Assembly (NCBI GenBank): GCA_910579685.1
Contig: CAJTVN010000019.1
Span: 1 to 64,000 of the forward strand
Length of the DNA: 64,000 nucleotides
From: an uncultured Lachnospiraceae bacterium
Lineage (GTDB): Bacteria; Bacillota; Clostridia; Lachnospirales; Lachnospiraceae
Direction: 5' to 3'
In this document: piece by piece, positions 49,679 to 58,278 of the stretch
Layout: each line of letters begins with the position of its first letter
How positions within the stretch are numbered: position 1 is the first letter of the stretch
Translations under genes and position numbers: made by a program
The notes under the pieces: model-generated
Databases searched by the model: none
What the model was told of the DNA's origin: nothing
The model's input: the letters and a program-made list of their open reading frames with translations, nothing else

Positions 49679-50746
49679 CTATTCCTGCTGTTCCTTTTCC
49701 TGAGAAAAGAGCTCAGCATCCGTCTTTTCGATTTTTTGAATGCATTTTCCGAAAGCCTCCAGCACCTTGGGATTGAAAATACCGCATTCGCCTCCGTAAA
49801 TCATCTTCATGGCCGTCTGATGATCAAAAGCGGCCTTGTACACTCTGGGAGACGTGAGTGCGTCATAGACATCCGCAACCGCCACCACTTGAGACCAGAT
49901 CGTGATCTCATCCCCCTTCAGACCGTCCGGATACCCTCTTCCATCCCAGCGCTCATGATGATGACGCGAAATATCATAGCTGTAATTGAAAACGTCTTCA
50001 TCCATCATATTGGGAATCTTTGAGAGAATTTCCGCCCCATTTACCGTATGCAGCTTCATGGTCTCAAATTCTTCCTTTGTGAGCCTTCCCGGTTTATTCA
50101 GTATCCCGTCAGGTATAGATATTTTCCCCACATCATGAAGAATGGAGGACATAACGATCTTATCAATCTCCGCTTTCGGAAGATAATACTCCGGATACAT
50201 ATCACTCACTGTCGTCATCAGAATTTTGGTAAGGCCGCAGATACGCTTGACATGCTCTCCCGATTCGCAGTCCCTGAACTCGATCAATGTGGCAAGCGTC
50301 TCCACCATGGACTGATTCAGGCTGCTCAGACGCTTCACCTGCTCATCCACAATATCCTCCAGCTCATTTCTGTGCCGGTATAGCTCGATCACATTTTCGA
50401 TTCTGCACTTAAGGAAGTTCATCATAAAGGGCTTGGAGATCACATCCACCGCCCCCAGATCGTAGGCATCCATCAGGGTCTTCTCGCTGTTTTCCGCTGT
50501 GATAATGAAAACAGGGACATGTACGATTTTTTTGCTCTCATTCATTCTGCGGAGCACTTCCAAGCCATCCATCTTCGGCATAATCAGATCGAGAAGCACC
50601 GCCGCTATATGTTCATTGCTTTCGATCAGCTCCAGGGCTTCCTCCCCGTCAGCCGCTTCCAGTATCTCATGTTCATCCTTAAATCCTTCTGCCAAAATCG
50701 CTCTGTTGATTTCCATATCATCAACAATTAAAATCGTTGTATTCAC
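49679..50746 (-). CDS. response regulator with HD-GYP output domain
   Basis: A 355-residue protein. The receiver domain (1-120) starts TILIVDDMEINRAIL and has its phosphoacceptor Asp in VLLDLIMPKMDG. The HD-GYP domain follows a coiled linker: SSILHDVGKISIPDGILNKPG (HD pair, about 205) and HHERWDGRGYPDGLKG (GYP motif, about 265). Such proteins usually degrade cyclic di-GMP. The gene follows the hybrid kinase gene by 26 bases in one operon, so the kinase probably controls it. Confidence 0.95.
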   Translation of the reverse strand: MNTTILIVDDMEINRAILAEGFKDEHEILEAADGEEALELIESNEHIAAVLLDLIMPKMDGLEVLRRMNESKKIVHVPVFIITAENSEKTLMDAYDLGAVDVISKPFMMNFLKCRIENVIELYRHRNELEDIVDEQVKRLSSLNQSMVETLATLIEFRDCESGEHVKRICGLTKILMTTVSDMYPEYYLPKAEIDKIVMSSILHDVGKISIPDGILNKPGRLTKEEFETMKLHTVNGAEILSKIPNMMDEDVFNYSYDISRHHHERWDGRGYPDGLKGDEITIWSQVVAVADVYDALTSPRVYKAAFDHQTAMKMIYGGECGIFNPKVLEAFGKCIQKIEKTDAELFSQEKEQQE

Positions 50747-50772
50747 ATTTCCCTCCGTGTCAATTTAATTCC

Positions 50773-53325
50773 CTAATGCTTCATAAATTTAATGAGCTGT
50801 TTCGTCACTTCTTTCACATCAATAGGCTTGGCAATGTGGGCGTTCATGCCGCTATCGATACTTTTCTGAATATCCTCTGAAAAGGCGTCCGCTGTCATGG
50901 CGATAATCGGGACATCCGCATCCGAACGATCCAGTGCCCGGATCGCCCTGGCCGCCTCATACCCCGTCATGATCGGCATCCGGATATCCATCAGAACCGC
51001 CTCATAATATCCTTCCTCGGATCCGCTGAACATATCCACGCAGACCTGCCCGTTCTCCGCACGCTCCAGCTCCATCCCCAGAGTGGAAAGCAGCGCCTCG
51101 GCAATTTCCCAGTTCAGGTCATTGTCCTCGGCCAGAAGAATATGTCTTCCCGTAAAATCCATTTCCCTTTTCGCATGATCCAGCTCGTTTCGCTCCTCCT
51201 CGAGGCTGGCATACTGCTTGAGCCCATGGAACAGGGTGGATTTGAACAGGGGCTTCGCTATGAAACCGTTGATCCCGGCATCCCTGGCCTCGTCTTCGAT
51301 TTCACCCCAGTCATAAGCCGATATCAGAAGAATCGGAATATCATTTCCCATATCCCTGCGGATTCTGCGGGCCGTCTCAATCCCGTCAAGTCCCGGGAGC
51401 TTCCAGTCCAAAAGGATTATATGATAATCCCTGTTTTTTATATGCCTCTCGCGTACCATGGCAAGGGCCGTCTCTCCGTCCATGGAGCATTCTGCCTGAA
51501 TACCGATCTCCTTTAACGCCCCCACCGCACTCTGACAAAGCTGCTCATCGTCATCCACCACAAGCATATCCCACTGTGGCAGTATCATTTCCTCCTCGCG
51601 GGTCAGCGCCTTCTCAAAGTCAAGAGTCACTCGAAACTCCGTACCCTTTTTCAGTTCGCTCTCCACCTGAATCGTACCTCCCATGGCATCCACGATATAT
51701 TTCGTGATCGCCATTCCAAGGCCGGATCCCTCTGTCTTGTGAACCCGAAGATTATCTTCCCGCACAAAGGACTCAAAAACCTTTCTGCAGAATTCCTCCG
51801 ACATGCCGATCCCATTGTCCTTCACATTCAGATGAACTCTCACATAATCTTCTCCCAGAGGAGATTCCTCCTGATACAGCAGCAGATTGATGGAGCCCCC
51901 TTCCGGCGTAAACTTGATGGCATTTGACAGAAGGTTCAAGAGAATCTGATTAAACCGCACGCTGTCACAGTAAATATCCTCCGTAATCAGATTATGGATG
52001 GATACGTCAAAATACTGCTTCTTTGTCTTAACCTGAGGCTGGACAATGCTCACAATGCTGTCCATAACCTCCCGCAGGGAAACCATTTCCATGTTCAGCG
52101 TCATCTTGCCGCTCTCGATCTTCGACATGTCCAGCACGTCGTTGATCAGGCCGAGAAGATGCTTGCTGGAGAGCGTGATCTTCTTTAGGCAGTTCTGCAC
52201 CTGCTGCCTGTCATCCATATTGGCAGTCGCAATCGCCGTCATTCCCACGATAGCGTTCATGGGCGTACGGATATCATGGCTCATGTTGGAGAGGAACTCG
52301 CTCTTTGCCTTGGTCGCCTTGACGGCTTCCTCCCTGGCCTTTTCCAGTTCCAGCATCTGGCGGCTTGTGGCCCTGAAATATACGATAAAGATACCGATAA
52401 GCGTCGCCAGGATAACGCCACAGCTGAAAAGCAGCATCCCGATCCACTGATCGCTCAGGTCATTCACGGTTTCGTCCACGACGCCGTAAGGCATCACCGT
52501 GACCAGATACCATTCCGAATAGGGAAGGGCCGTGCAGTACAGATGCCTGCGCTCCCCGTCCACATACACCACCGCCGAATAGTCCTCATGAGTATTGATC
52601 GCCTCGCACAGCTCTTCCACATATGCGTTTCCGGTTTTCTCCGGGCTGTCATCCACGGTTTCCCGGAGATTATCAAAATAGTTGCCGCCAATCTCCTCAT
52701 CATGGCTCTTGATCACAAAGCTGCCGTCCCGGCGGATCACATGGGAATATACCATCTGGTTCTCCTCATCCAGATCCAGCAGGGTCTTCACATAATCCAC
52801 AGGAAGCCCGGCCACCAGGGCCGCACATGTTTTCCCGCTCTCCATCGGATAATCCGCCGGAATTCCAATCAGGACGATATCCGTACCGGAGGCGTCATAG
52901 CCCACCGCCACTTTCCGCTCATTCTCATTGATTGATTCCAGAAAGGGCGCAGGATCCGCCAGCCTGGCCTGTTCCCCGTAGATCATCTCGATGGATCCGT
53001 CCTCTGCGTACAATCCCAGATAATCGAAGCTTCTCGCCTCCGCATTGTAGGTCAGATCATCCGATAATGCATCATACCCCCTGGAACTGTCCATTGGAAC
53101 CGCTTTTATCACATTTTCGAGATTTAAGAGCCGCAACTCCATGGTGGTCTCAAAATGCTTGGAAATACGTTCGTTCATGCCTGACATATAGGCTGTCCCC
53201 ACAGTGCTGATGGTCTGCAGGCTTGCCCGGTTCATATAATAAGCGAGAAAGGAAAAAATCACTACGCATATAACAATCAGAGAAACAAAACTGGTAATTA
53301 AAAATTTAACTTCTTTTCTTTTCAT
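50773..53325 (-). CDS. hybrid sensor histidine kinase with two receiver domains
   Basis: An 850-residue membrane kinase. Helix 1 is at about 10-30, a large extracellular sensor domain of the dCache kind spans to about 285, and helix 2 follows at about 290-315. The HisKA box is FLSNMSHDIRTPMNAIVG, the ATPase boxes are LLNLLSNAIKF, DNGIGM and GSGLGMAI. Two receiver domains follow, with Asp in ILLDWKLPGLDG (about 650) and VLMDIRMPIMTG (about 785). The first receiver keeps its Asp and Lys (FIAKPL), so both could be active. No Hpt domain is present, so it probably signals to the HD-GYP regulator directly. AGGAGG precedes the start. Confidence 0.95.
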   Translation of the reverse strand: MKRKEVKFLITSFVSLIVICVVIFSFLAYYMNRASLQTISTVGTAYMSGMNERISKHFETTMELRLLNLENVIKAVPMDSSRGYDALSDDLTYNAEARSFDYLGLYAEDGSIEMIYGEQARLADPAPFLESINENERKVAVGYDASGTDIVLIGIPADYPMESGKTCAALVAGLPVDYVKTLLDLDEENQMVYSHVIRRDGSFVIKSHDEEIGGNYFDNLRETVDDSPEKTGNAYVEELCEAINTHEDYSAVVYVDGERRHLYCTALPYSEWYLVTVMPYGVVDETVNDLSDQWIGMLLFSCGVILATLIGIFIVYFRATSRQMLELEKAREEAVKATKAKSEFLSNMSHDIRTPMNAIVGMTAIATANMDDRQQVQNCLKKITLSSKHLLGLINDVLDMSKIESGKMTLNMEMVSLREVMDSIVSIVQPQVKTKKQYFDVSIHNLITEDIYCDSVRFNQILLNLLSNAIKFTPEGGSINLLLYQEESPLGEDYVRVHLNVKDNGIGMSEEFCRKVFESFVREDNLRVHKTEGSGLGMAITKYIVDAMGGTIQVESELKKGTEFRVTLDFEKALTREEEMILPQWDMLVVDDDEQLCQSAVGALKEIGIQAECSMDGETALAMVRERHIKNRDYHIILLDWKLPGLDGIETARRIRRDMGNDIPILLISAYDWGEIEDEARDAGINGFIAKPLFKSTLFHGLKQYASLEEERNELDHAKREMDFTGRHILLAEDNDLNWEIAEALLSTLGMELERAENGQVCVDMFSGSEEGYYEAVLMDIRMPIMTGYEAARAIRALDRSDADVPIIAMTADAFSEDIQKSIDSGMNAHIAKPIDVKEVTKQLIKFMKH

Positions 53326-53440
53326 CTGGTAATACCTCCTGCCCAGATAAGCCGCACGCATAAGGCACGCATTTCATTCCAGTGCATACATGCTTATTAT
53401 AATCTATTTGCAGGCAGAATTCAATCTCTATTTAAGAGAC

Positions 53441-53477
53441 GAAAATCCACATATGGATAAACCATACGTGGATTTTC
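53441..53477 (-). terminator. terminator of the FeoB-associated peptide gene
   Basis: GAAAATCCAC-type arms (GAAAATCCACATATG and CATACGTGGATTTTC) pair with one mismatch over 15 bases around a 7-nt loop, 20 bases after the stop at 53497. Confidence 0.7.
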
Positions 53478-53496
53478 CGTTTCCGATTATTCTTCT

Positions 53497-53634
53497 TCAA
53501 TGGCAGTGCCCATGGCACTTCCCACAGTCTCCGCCACATTGCAGGGACTTACCGTTTTTCCTGCTGCGGATCATACTGCGAAGAGCCAGGGCCGCAGCTG
53601 CGAAAACTGCAGCCGCAACAATCAACGTTCCCAT
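53497..53634 (-). CDS. FeoB-associated Cys-rich membrane protein
   Basis: A 45-residue peptide below the size most gene callers report. One membrane helix (TLIVAAAVFAAAALALRS) is followed by a basic turn and the Cys-rich tail GKSLQCGGDCGKCHGHCH, the signature of the FeoB-associated family found at the end of feo operons. AGGAGGAGAAT precedes the ATG. Here there is no feoA or feoB beside it; instead it is transcribed alone, divergent from a DtxR-family regulator, under a consensus-like promoter overlapped by a palindrome. It may deliver or bind iron (or another divalent metal) at the membrane. Confidence 0.85.
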   Translation of the reverse strand: MGTLIVAAAVFAAAALALRSMIRSRKNGKSLQCGGDCGKCHGHCH

Positions 53635-53678
53635 ATTCTCCTCCTGTCTGCTTTCTCATTTTATCTCTTTCCATATAT

Positions 53679-53694
53679 GTTAGTATAGACTAAC
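53679..53694. promoter_or_regulatory. DtxR-family operator overlapping the -10 box
   Basis: GTTAGT and ACTAAC form a perfect inverted repeat with a 4-base centre, similar to metal boxes bound by DtxR/IdeR/MntR proteins. It covers the -10 element of the FeoB-associated gene, and a DtxR-family regulator gene starts 160 bases away. Confidence 0.65.
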
Positions 53695-53710
53695 TTTAAT
53701 CAAATGTCAA
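53682..53710 (-). promoter_or_regulatory. promoter of the FeoB-associated peptide gene
   Basis: On the minus strand TTGACA (53705-53710) and TATACT (53682-53687) are exactly 17 bases apart. Confidence 0.8.
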
Positions 53711-53772
53711 TGTCTTCTTTGATTCCCATATTATCATTCCCCTATTATAACATAAAAATTTTCTCTGTGCGG

Positions 53773-53802
53773 TTGCGGCTCCCATTCCAAATATGCTATG
53801 AT
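53773..53802 (+). promoter_or_regulatory. promoter of the DtxR-family regulator gene
   Basis: TTGCGG (53773-53778) and TATGAT (53797-53802) are 18 bases apart, about 50 bases ahead of the start at 53854. Confidence 0.4.
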
Positions 53803-53853
53803 AGAAAAAATGCGGATCCGACGGACGGATCGCAGAAGGAGCAGGGTTATTAA

Positions 53854-54213
53854 ATGAATGTAAATGAATCAGCAGAAAATTATCTGGAAACTATATTGAT
53901 ACTGAGCAAAGCAAAGCCGGTGGTTCGCTCCGTGGACATTGCCGAGGAGCTGGGCTTCAAAAAGTCAAGCGTCAGCGTTGCCATGAAGAATCTCCGGGAG
54001 AAGAATCATATCACTGTCACCAAAGAGGGCTTCATCTATCTGACGGATTCCGGAAAAGAGATTGCGGACATGATCTACGAACGGCACCAGCTCCTCAGCA
54101 GCTGGCTGACACGTCTCGGAGTGGATCCCGTGATTGCCACCCAGGACGCCTGCCGGATCGAGCATGTGATCAGCAGTGAGAGCTTTGAGGCGATCAAGAA
54201 GCATATCAAATAA
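53854..54213 (+). CDS. DtxR/MntR-family metal-dependent repressor
   Basis: A 119-residue regulator. The N-terminal winged helix reads ESAENYLETILILSKAKPVVRSVDIAEELG and KSSVSVAMKNLREK; the dimerisation and metal-binding part includes YERHQLLSSWLTRLGV and ACRIEHVIS, with the Glu/His ligands of the family. There is no SH3-like third domain, as in MntR. Divergently oriented to the FeoB-associated gene, it is the likely repressor bound at 53679-53694 with Fe(II) or Mn(II). GAAGGAGCAGG precedes the start. Confidence 0.92.
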   Translation: MNVNESAENYLETILILSKAKPVVRSVDIAEELGFKKSSVSVAMKNLREKNHITVTKEGFIYLTDSGKEIADMIYERHQLLSSWLTRLGVDPVIATQDACRIEHVISSESFEAIKKHIK

Positions 54214-54225
54214 ATCTTTATATTG

Positions 54226-54270
54226 AAAAGGGTACGTGAGTCACTGGAAATAAAACTTGCGTACCCTTTC
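54226..54270. terminator. terminator between the DtxR-family and GH2 genes
   Basis: AAAGGGTACG and CGTACCCTTT form a perfect 10-bp stem with a 23-nt loop, between two convergent genes. Confidence 0.7.
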
Positions 54271-54296
54271 CGATGTTTACCCGATCAGGATCTCAT

Positions 54297-56828
54297 TTAT
54301 GCAATATCATACACGGACCTGCACCGGAACTGTCCTGCATCGCCTTCGAGTATTTCAACCCTGTATTCTCCCGCTTCCATGTCAAAGAAATTGTCGGAAA
54401 GCTTCACGTCCCCGTCCATTCCCTCAATCTCCACGTTTTTCGCATAGGCCGCCGCCCTGACAATCAGAGTGCTGCCATCCCTTTCCACACAAAGGTGCGG
54501 ATCCCGGAAACGGTAATGCTTGGGCGGCGTGAACAGGCAGGTATTGGCGGATACGCTCTCCCCTTCCACAAGAAACCGGAAGCTGATATGGATTTCCCGC
54601 TCGTCATACTCGTTAAACAGCTGTTTTTCCAGCCATACGCCGTCGAGGGCGGGCACTCTCACCTTCTCGCTTCCGCTTACCAGAACCGCACTGTCCGGAT
54701 CCCGCAGCTCCCACTGTACCATTCCCTCCACGGGCTTTGTGGTCTCGTTCGCCACGTGGAGCCTTGCGCTCTTCTCAATGGGTGCGGGCTGTGCAATACA
54801 GTAGGGCCGCTCGCTGAGCTCTCCCACCTCCTCGCAGGAGATCATTACGGGGGCGAACATCTTTCTTTCCGCATAGTGAAGCGCTTTCCATCTGCCATAA
54901 TAATCCACGCTTGCCCAGGAGGCCACGGGCCAGATATCGTTCAGCTGCCAAACCACCGCTCCCATACACCGGCCCCTGTGACGTCTGAAATGCTCCACAC
55001 CATAGCGAATGGCGTCCGCCTGCAAGAGCTGGGAGGTGTAAAGGAGGCTGTCAAAATCCTTCGGATACAGGTAGGTGGCAGACAGATAGTTCAGAATCTT
55101 GCCGTTTGCCGCACAGTTCCTCTGATGCATTTCCATTACCCTGGAAAAAATATTTCGATCCTCCGGCAAGGTAAAGCTCTCCACGGTCTTCAGACAGGGA
55201 AAGGACTGAAAGCCGAACTCCGACAGATAACGGAAGCGGAACTTCCGGTACTCTGTAAAAGGCTTGTTTCCGTGCCAGACATCCCAGTAATGGGTATCTC
55301 CCCTGTTCTCATCCCAGGGATTGTCGAAATTTCCTCCCGATGAGGGACTGGAAGGCCAGTAAAAGGCTGCCGGATCCTCCTCCTGCAGGATCTTGGGAAT
55401 GATGTATTCATACAGCTTGATATAATCGTATTTCTGCTTGGCAGTGGTCTTCCAGACCCCGTCCAGAGTCTGGGTTTCCATCTCATTGTTGCCGCACCAC
55501 AGGCCCAGGCAGGCGTGATGGCGGATCCGCCTCACATTGTCAACGATCTCCTTTGACACATTGCGCTCAAAATCATCATCCAGCTCGTAGGAGGCGCAGG
55601 CAAACATAAAATCCTGCCACACGATCAGGCCCAGCTCATCGCAGATATCAAAGAAAAAGTCGTCCGGGTAATAGCCGCCGCCCCACACCCGGATGCAGTT
55701 ATGGTTGGCCCAGGCCGCATCCGTAAGGAGCTTTCCGGTCCTCTCCCTGTTTACTCTGGAAAGGATATTATCCTCCGGAATGTAGTCGGCGCCCATGGCA
55801 AAGACTTTGACCCCGTTGACCTCGTGGGCAAAGCAGTTTCCCCACTCGTCCTTCTCCGTGTTCACAGTAAGCACACGCAACCCAATCCGCCGCTCCCAGG
55901 TATCCAGCGCCTCCCCTTCCTTCGAGAGCAGAGTAACCTTCACCTGATAGAGCGGCTGTTTCCCGTAGCCTCTGGGCCACCAGAGCTGCGGATCCGTGAT
56001 CTCGATCCTGTAATCCTCCTTGGGTGCCTCCCCCGCAGGTTCTTTTCCGGAAAGGTTCGGATGGTATTTCTTTCCATCCGGGGACGTAACCTCCACCTCT
56101 ATGCGGGTCGTATCCCACTGCGCCGCCTGTTCCATGAACCCGGATCCCTGTGCGGACTTTGAACCGCCAAACAGCTCCAGCGTCACGTCAAAATCCAGAG
56201 TCACCTTTCCTTCCTCGTGGTGCTGCGTCACATAGACGGATTCGATCCGGCTGTTCTTTACGCCAAGCAGGGAAACAGGCCGGAAAATGCCGGCATCCGG
56301 AAGCCTCGGACCCCAGTCCCATCCGAACATACAGTGCGCCTTTCGAAGGTGGGGAAAGCCCTCCATGCTGTCGCCTGAACCGCCGGTATAGACTTTCTCA
56401 TTTTCCTCCCTGATATATTTTGTGGGGGAATCAATCACCACTCTCAGCTCGTTATCTCCCTGTTTCAGCAGGGAGAGCACGTCAAACTCCCAGACTCTGT
56501 GCATGTTGCATGCCTGTCCCAGCAGAGCGCCGTTCAGGTAGATTTGTGCAAGCGTGTCAATCCCCTCAAAGCGAAGAATAGCCTCGTCACAGGCAAGCAG
56601 CTCCGGCTTTGCCTCAAAAACCGTGCTGTACACAAAATCATTTTCCATCAGTGGAAGAACCAGAAGCTCGTTATCCCTGTAGTAGGGATCCGGAATCAGC
56701 GCATTTTCCAGCAGCGTCCCGTAGACCGAACCGGGCACGGCTGCCTCCATGCTTCCCCCCGGGATAAGCCCATGATCCTTTCCGATGATTTCCAGCTTCC
56801 AGCTTCCGTTCAATCTGTACTCTAACAT
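54297..56828 (-). CDS. glycoside hydrolase family 2, beta-mannosidase type
   Basis: An 843-residue intracellular enzyme. The N-terminal sugar-binding domain (1-190) contains KAHCMFGWDWGPRLPDAGIF, a segment characteristic of beta-mannosidases. The TIM barrel (about 300-600) has RVWGGGYYPDDFFFDICDEL, the acid/base Glu in LGLWCGNNEME and the nucleophile Glu in LSEFGFQSFPC. Immunoglobulin-like domains follow. There is no signal peptide, so it probably finishes degradation of imported manno-oligosaccharides. It stands as a single-gene unit. Confidence 0.93.
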   Translation of the reverse strand: MLEYRLNGSWKLEIIGKDHGLIPGGSMEAAVPGSVYGTLLENALIPDPYYRDNELLVLPLMENDFVYSTVFEAKPELLACDEAILRFEGIDTLAQIYLNGALLGQACNMHRVWEFDVLSLLKQGDNELRVVIDSPTKYIREENEKVYTGGSGDSMEGFPHLRKAHCMFGWDWGPRLPDAGIFRPVSLLGVKNSRIESVYVTQHHEEGKVTLDFDVTLELFGGSKSAQGSGFMEQAAQWDTTRIEVEVTSPDGKKYHPNLSGKEPAGEAPKEDYRIEITDPQLWWPRGYGKQPLYQVKVTLLSKEGEALDTWERRIGLRVLTVNTEKDEWGNCFAHEVNGVKVFAMGADYIPEDNILSRVNRERTGKLLTDAAWANHNCIRVWGGGYYPDDFFFDICDELGLIVWQDFMFACASYELDDDFERNVSKEIVDNVRRIRHHACLGLWCGNNEMETQTLDGVWKTTAKQKYDYIKLYEYIIPKILQEEDPAAFYWPSSPSSGGNFDNPWDENRGDTHYWDVWHGNKPFTEYRKFRFRYLSEFGFQSFPCLKTVESFTLPEDRNIFSRVMEMHQRNCAANGKILNYLSATYLYPKDFDSLLYTSQLLQADAIRYGVEHFRRHRGRCMGAVVWQLNDIWPVASWASVDYYGRWKALHYAERKMFAPVMISCEEVGELSERPYCIAQPAPIEKSARLHVANETTKPVEGMVQWELRDPDSAVLVSGSEKVRVPALDGVWLEKQLFNEYDEREIHISFRFLVEGESVSANTCLFTPPKHYRFRDPHLCVERDGSTLIVRAAAYAKNVEIEGMDGDVKLSDNFFDMEAGEYRVEILEGDAGQFRCRSVYDIA

Positions 56829-56998
56829 GTCTCGTCCTCTCTTTTTTTGATCATAAATATGTTGTCGTGATGCCTTCGGACTGTTTCACACTGCGTGCGT
56901 TCACAATCCTGAAAACATTCAAAATCTATCTTGGCATCAGTATATCACAGAACCGCACCTTCTATATAGAAGCTTTTGTGAGAAAAGTCGTAAAAAAA

Positions 56999-57028
56999 TT
57001 GCAAACAGCCTTAAAACTGGTATATAAT
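56999..57028 (+). promoter_or_regulatory. promoter of the small membrane protein gene
   Basis: TTGCAA (56999-57004) and TATAAT (57023-57028) are 18 bases apart, about 50 bases ahead of the ATG at 57081. Confidence 0.65.
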
Positions 57029-57080
57029 AATACCACTGAATGGAAAAGTTTCTCAGACAACGAAACAAAAAGGAGATCTC

Positions 57081-57329
57081 ATGAAGAAAACACCCAAACA
57101 AATTGCGGCGATTTTGTGTATTGTACTTCTGGTCCTTCTGTATGTGGCCACCCTGGTTGTGGCCCTGCTTGATTTTCCCGGCTCGGACAGACTGTTTGCC
57201 GCCTGTCTCATGGCCACCGTCGGTCTTCCCATTCTGTTGTGGATCTATATATGGCTTTACGGGAAATACAGGGAAAGACGCTCCGGCGCCGGCCTTTCCG
57301 GTACAAAGGACGACGCAAAAAATGATTAA
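57081..57329 (+). CDS. small two-helix membrane protein
   Basis: An 82-residue protein with two hydrophobic helices (about 8-30 and 38-60) and a basic, disordered tail ending DDAKND. AAAAGGAGATCTC precedes the ATG and a good promoter lies upstream, so it is very likely expressed. It overlaps the end of the convergent LysR gene by 4 bases. I do not recognise a function; short proteins of this layout are common in Lachnospiraceae. Confidence 0.75.
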   Translation: MKKTPKQIAAILCIVLLVLLYVATLVVALLDFPGSDRLFAACLMATVGLPILLWIYIWLYGKYRERRSGAGLSGTKDDAKND

Positions 57330-58207
57330 TCTAAAATAGAAAGCAGAGCCTCGGCTGCCCTGGAATGGCGTACCTTTCTTTTTTCCGCCACATAAAAGCC
57401 CCTTGGGGGAACCACTTCCCCAAAACGGAGTTCAAAAAGCCGCCCGGCCGCCAGTTCGTCTGCGGCAAATTCCTTTACCACGCAGCCAATTCCCAGATTT
57501 CTCACTGCAAACTGCACGATCATGTCACTTGTGGCAAGCTCAAACTCCGGGGTGATCTCCACCTGGTTTTTCGCAAGGAATCCGTCCATATAGGTTCTGG
57601 TGCTGGTGTTTTTTTCCAGAGAAATAACAGGAAGCGCAAGAAGCTCCTTAAAGTCCAGAACCCTGTCCTTATACTTCGCAAATTTGCTCCCCGCCACAAA
57701 GCAATCCTCGATCTCCTTCACCTTTCGAACCGAAAACTCGCCATTTTCCGGAAAGGGCGCGCTCACCACCCCAAAATCGATTTTTTCCTCCGAAAGGAAC
57801 TTTAACGTCTCCGGCGTGGGCGCATTGGTCACTTTGACCTTGATGTGGGGATAGGCTTCGTGATATTTTTCCAGATAGGGCAGCAGATAAAAGCGCAAAG
57901 TCATGTCGCTTGCGCCGATCCGAAGCTCTCCGCTTTCCAGATTCCGCATCTGAAACAGCTTTTTTTCGCCCAGAGCAATCTCCTCATAGCCTCTCTTTAC
58001 GTGGGAAAAGAGCTCCTCCCCCTCCCTGGTCAGCCGGATTCCCCGGGCGCAGCGCACGAACAGCTTGGTATCCAGCGCCTCCTCGAGCTGCCGCAGCGCC
58101 TGACTCACGGCAGGCTGCGAGATGGAGAGCTTAAGGGCCGCCTGGGTAAGGCTCCCGCAGTATGCCGCAAAATAAAAAACCTTATAATATTCCAGATTAC
58201 TTACCAT
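57326..58207 (-). CDS. LysR-family transcriptional regulator
   Basis: A 293-residue regulator. The N-terminal helix-turn-helix is LTQAALKLSISQPAVSQALRQLEEAL. The periplasmic-binding-like effector domain (about 90-290) contains LRIGASDMTLRFYLLPYL, typical of the group that senses small organic acids. It follows carB by about 70 bases on the same strand and might be co-transcribed with carAB, though a control role there is not supported. Confidence 0.92.
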   Translation of the reverse strand: MVSNLEYYKVFYFAAYCGSLTQAALKLSISQPAVSQALRQLEEALDTKLFVRCARGIRLTREGEELFSHVKRGYEEIALGEKKLFQMRNLESGELRIGASDMTLRFYLLPYLEKYHEAYPHIKVKVTNAPTPETLKFLSEEKIDFGVVSAPFPENGEFSVRKVKEIEDCFVAGSKFAKYKDRVLDFKELLALPVISLEKNTSTRTYMDGFLAKNQVEITPEFELATSDMIVQFAVRNLGIGCVVKEFAADELAAGRLFELRFGEVVPPRGFYVAEKRKVRHSRAAEALLSILD

Positions 58208-58278
58208 AAATCACACCTTATCCCTGGGCGATCTAATCACTCACATAGCCCGTCATCCCTGTCCATGCCTGGCTTTTC

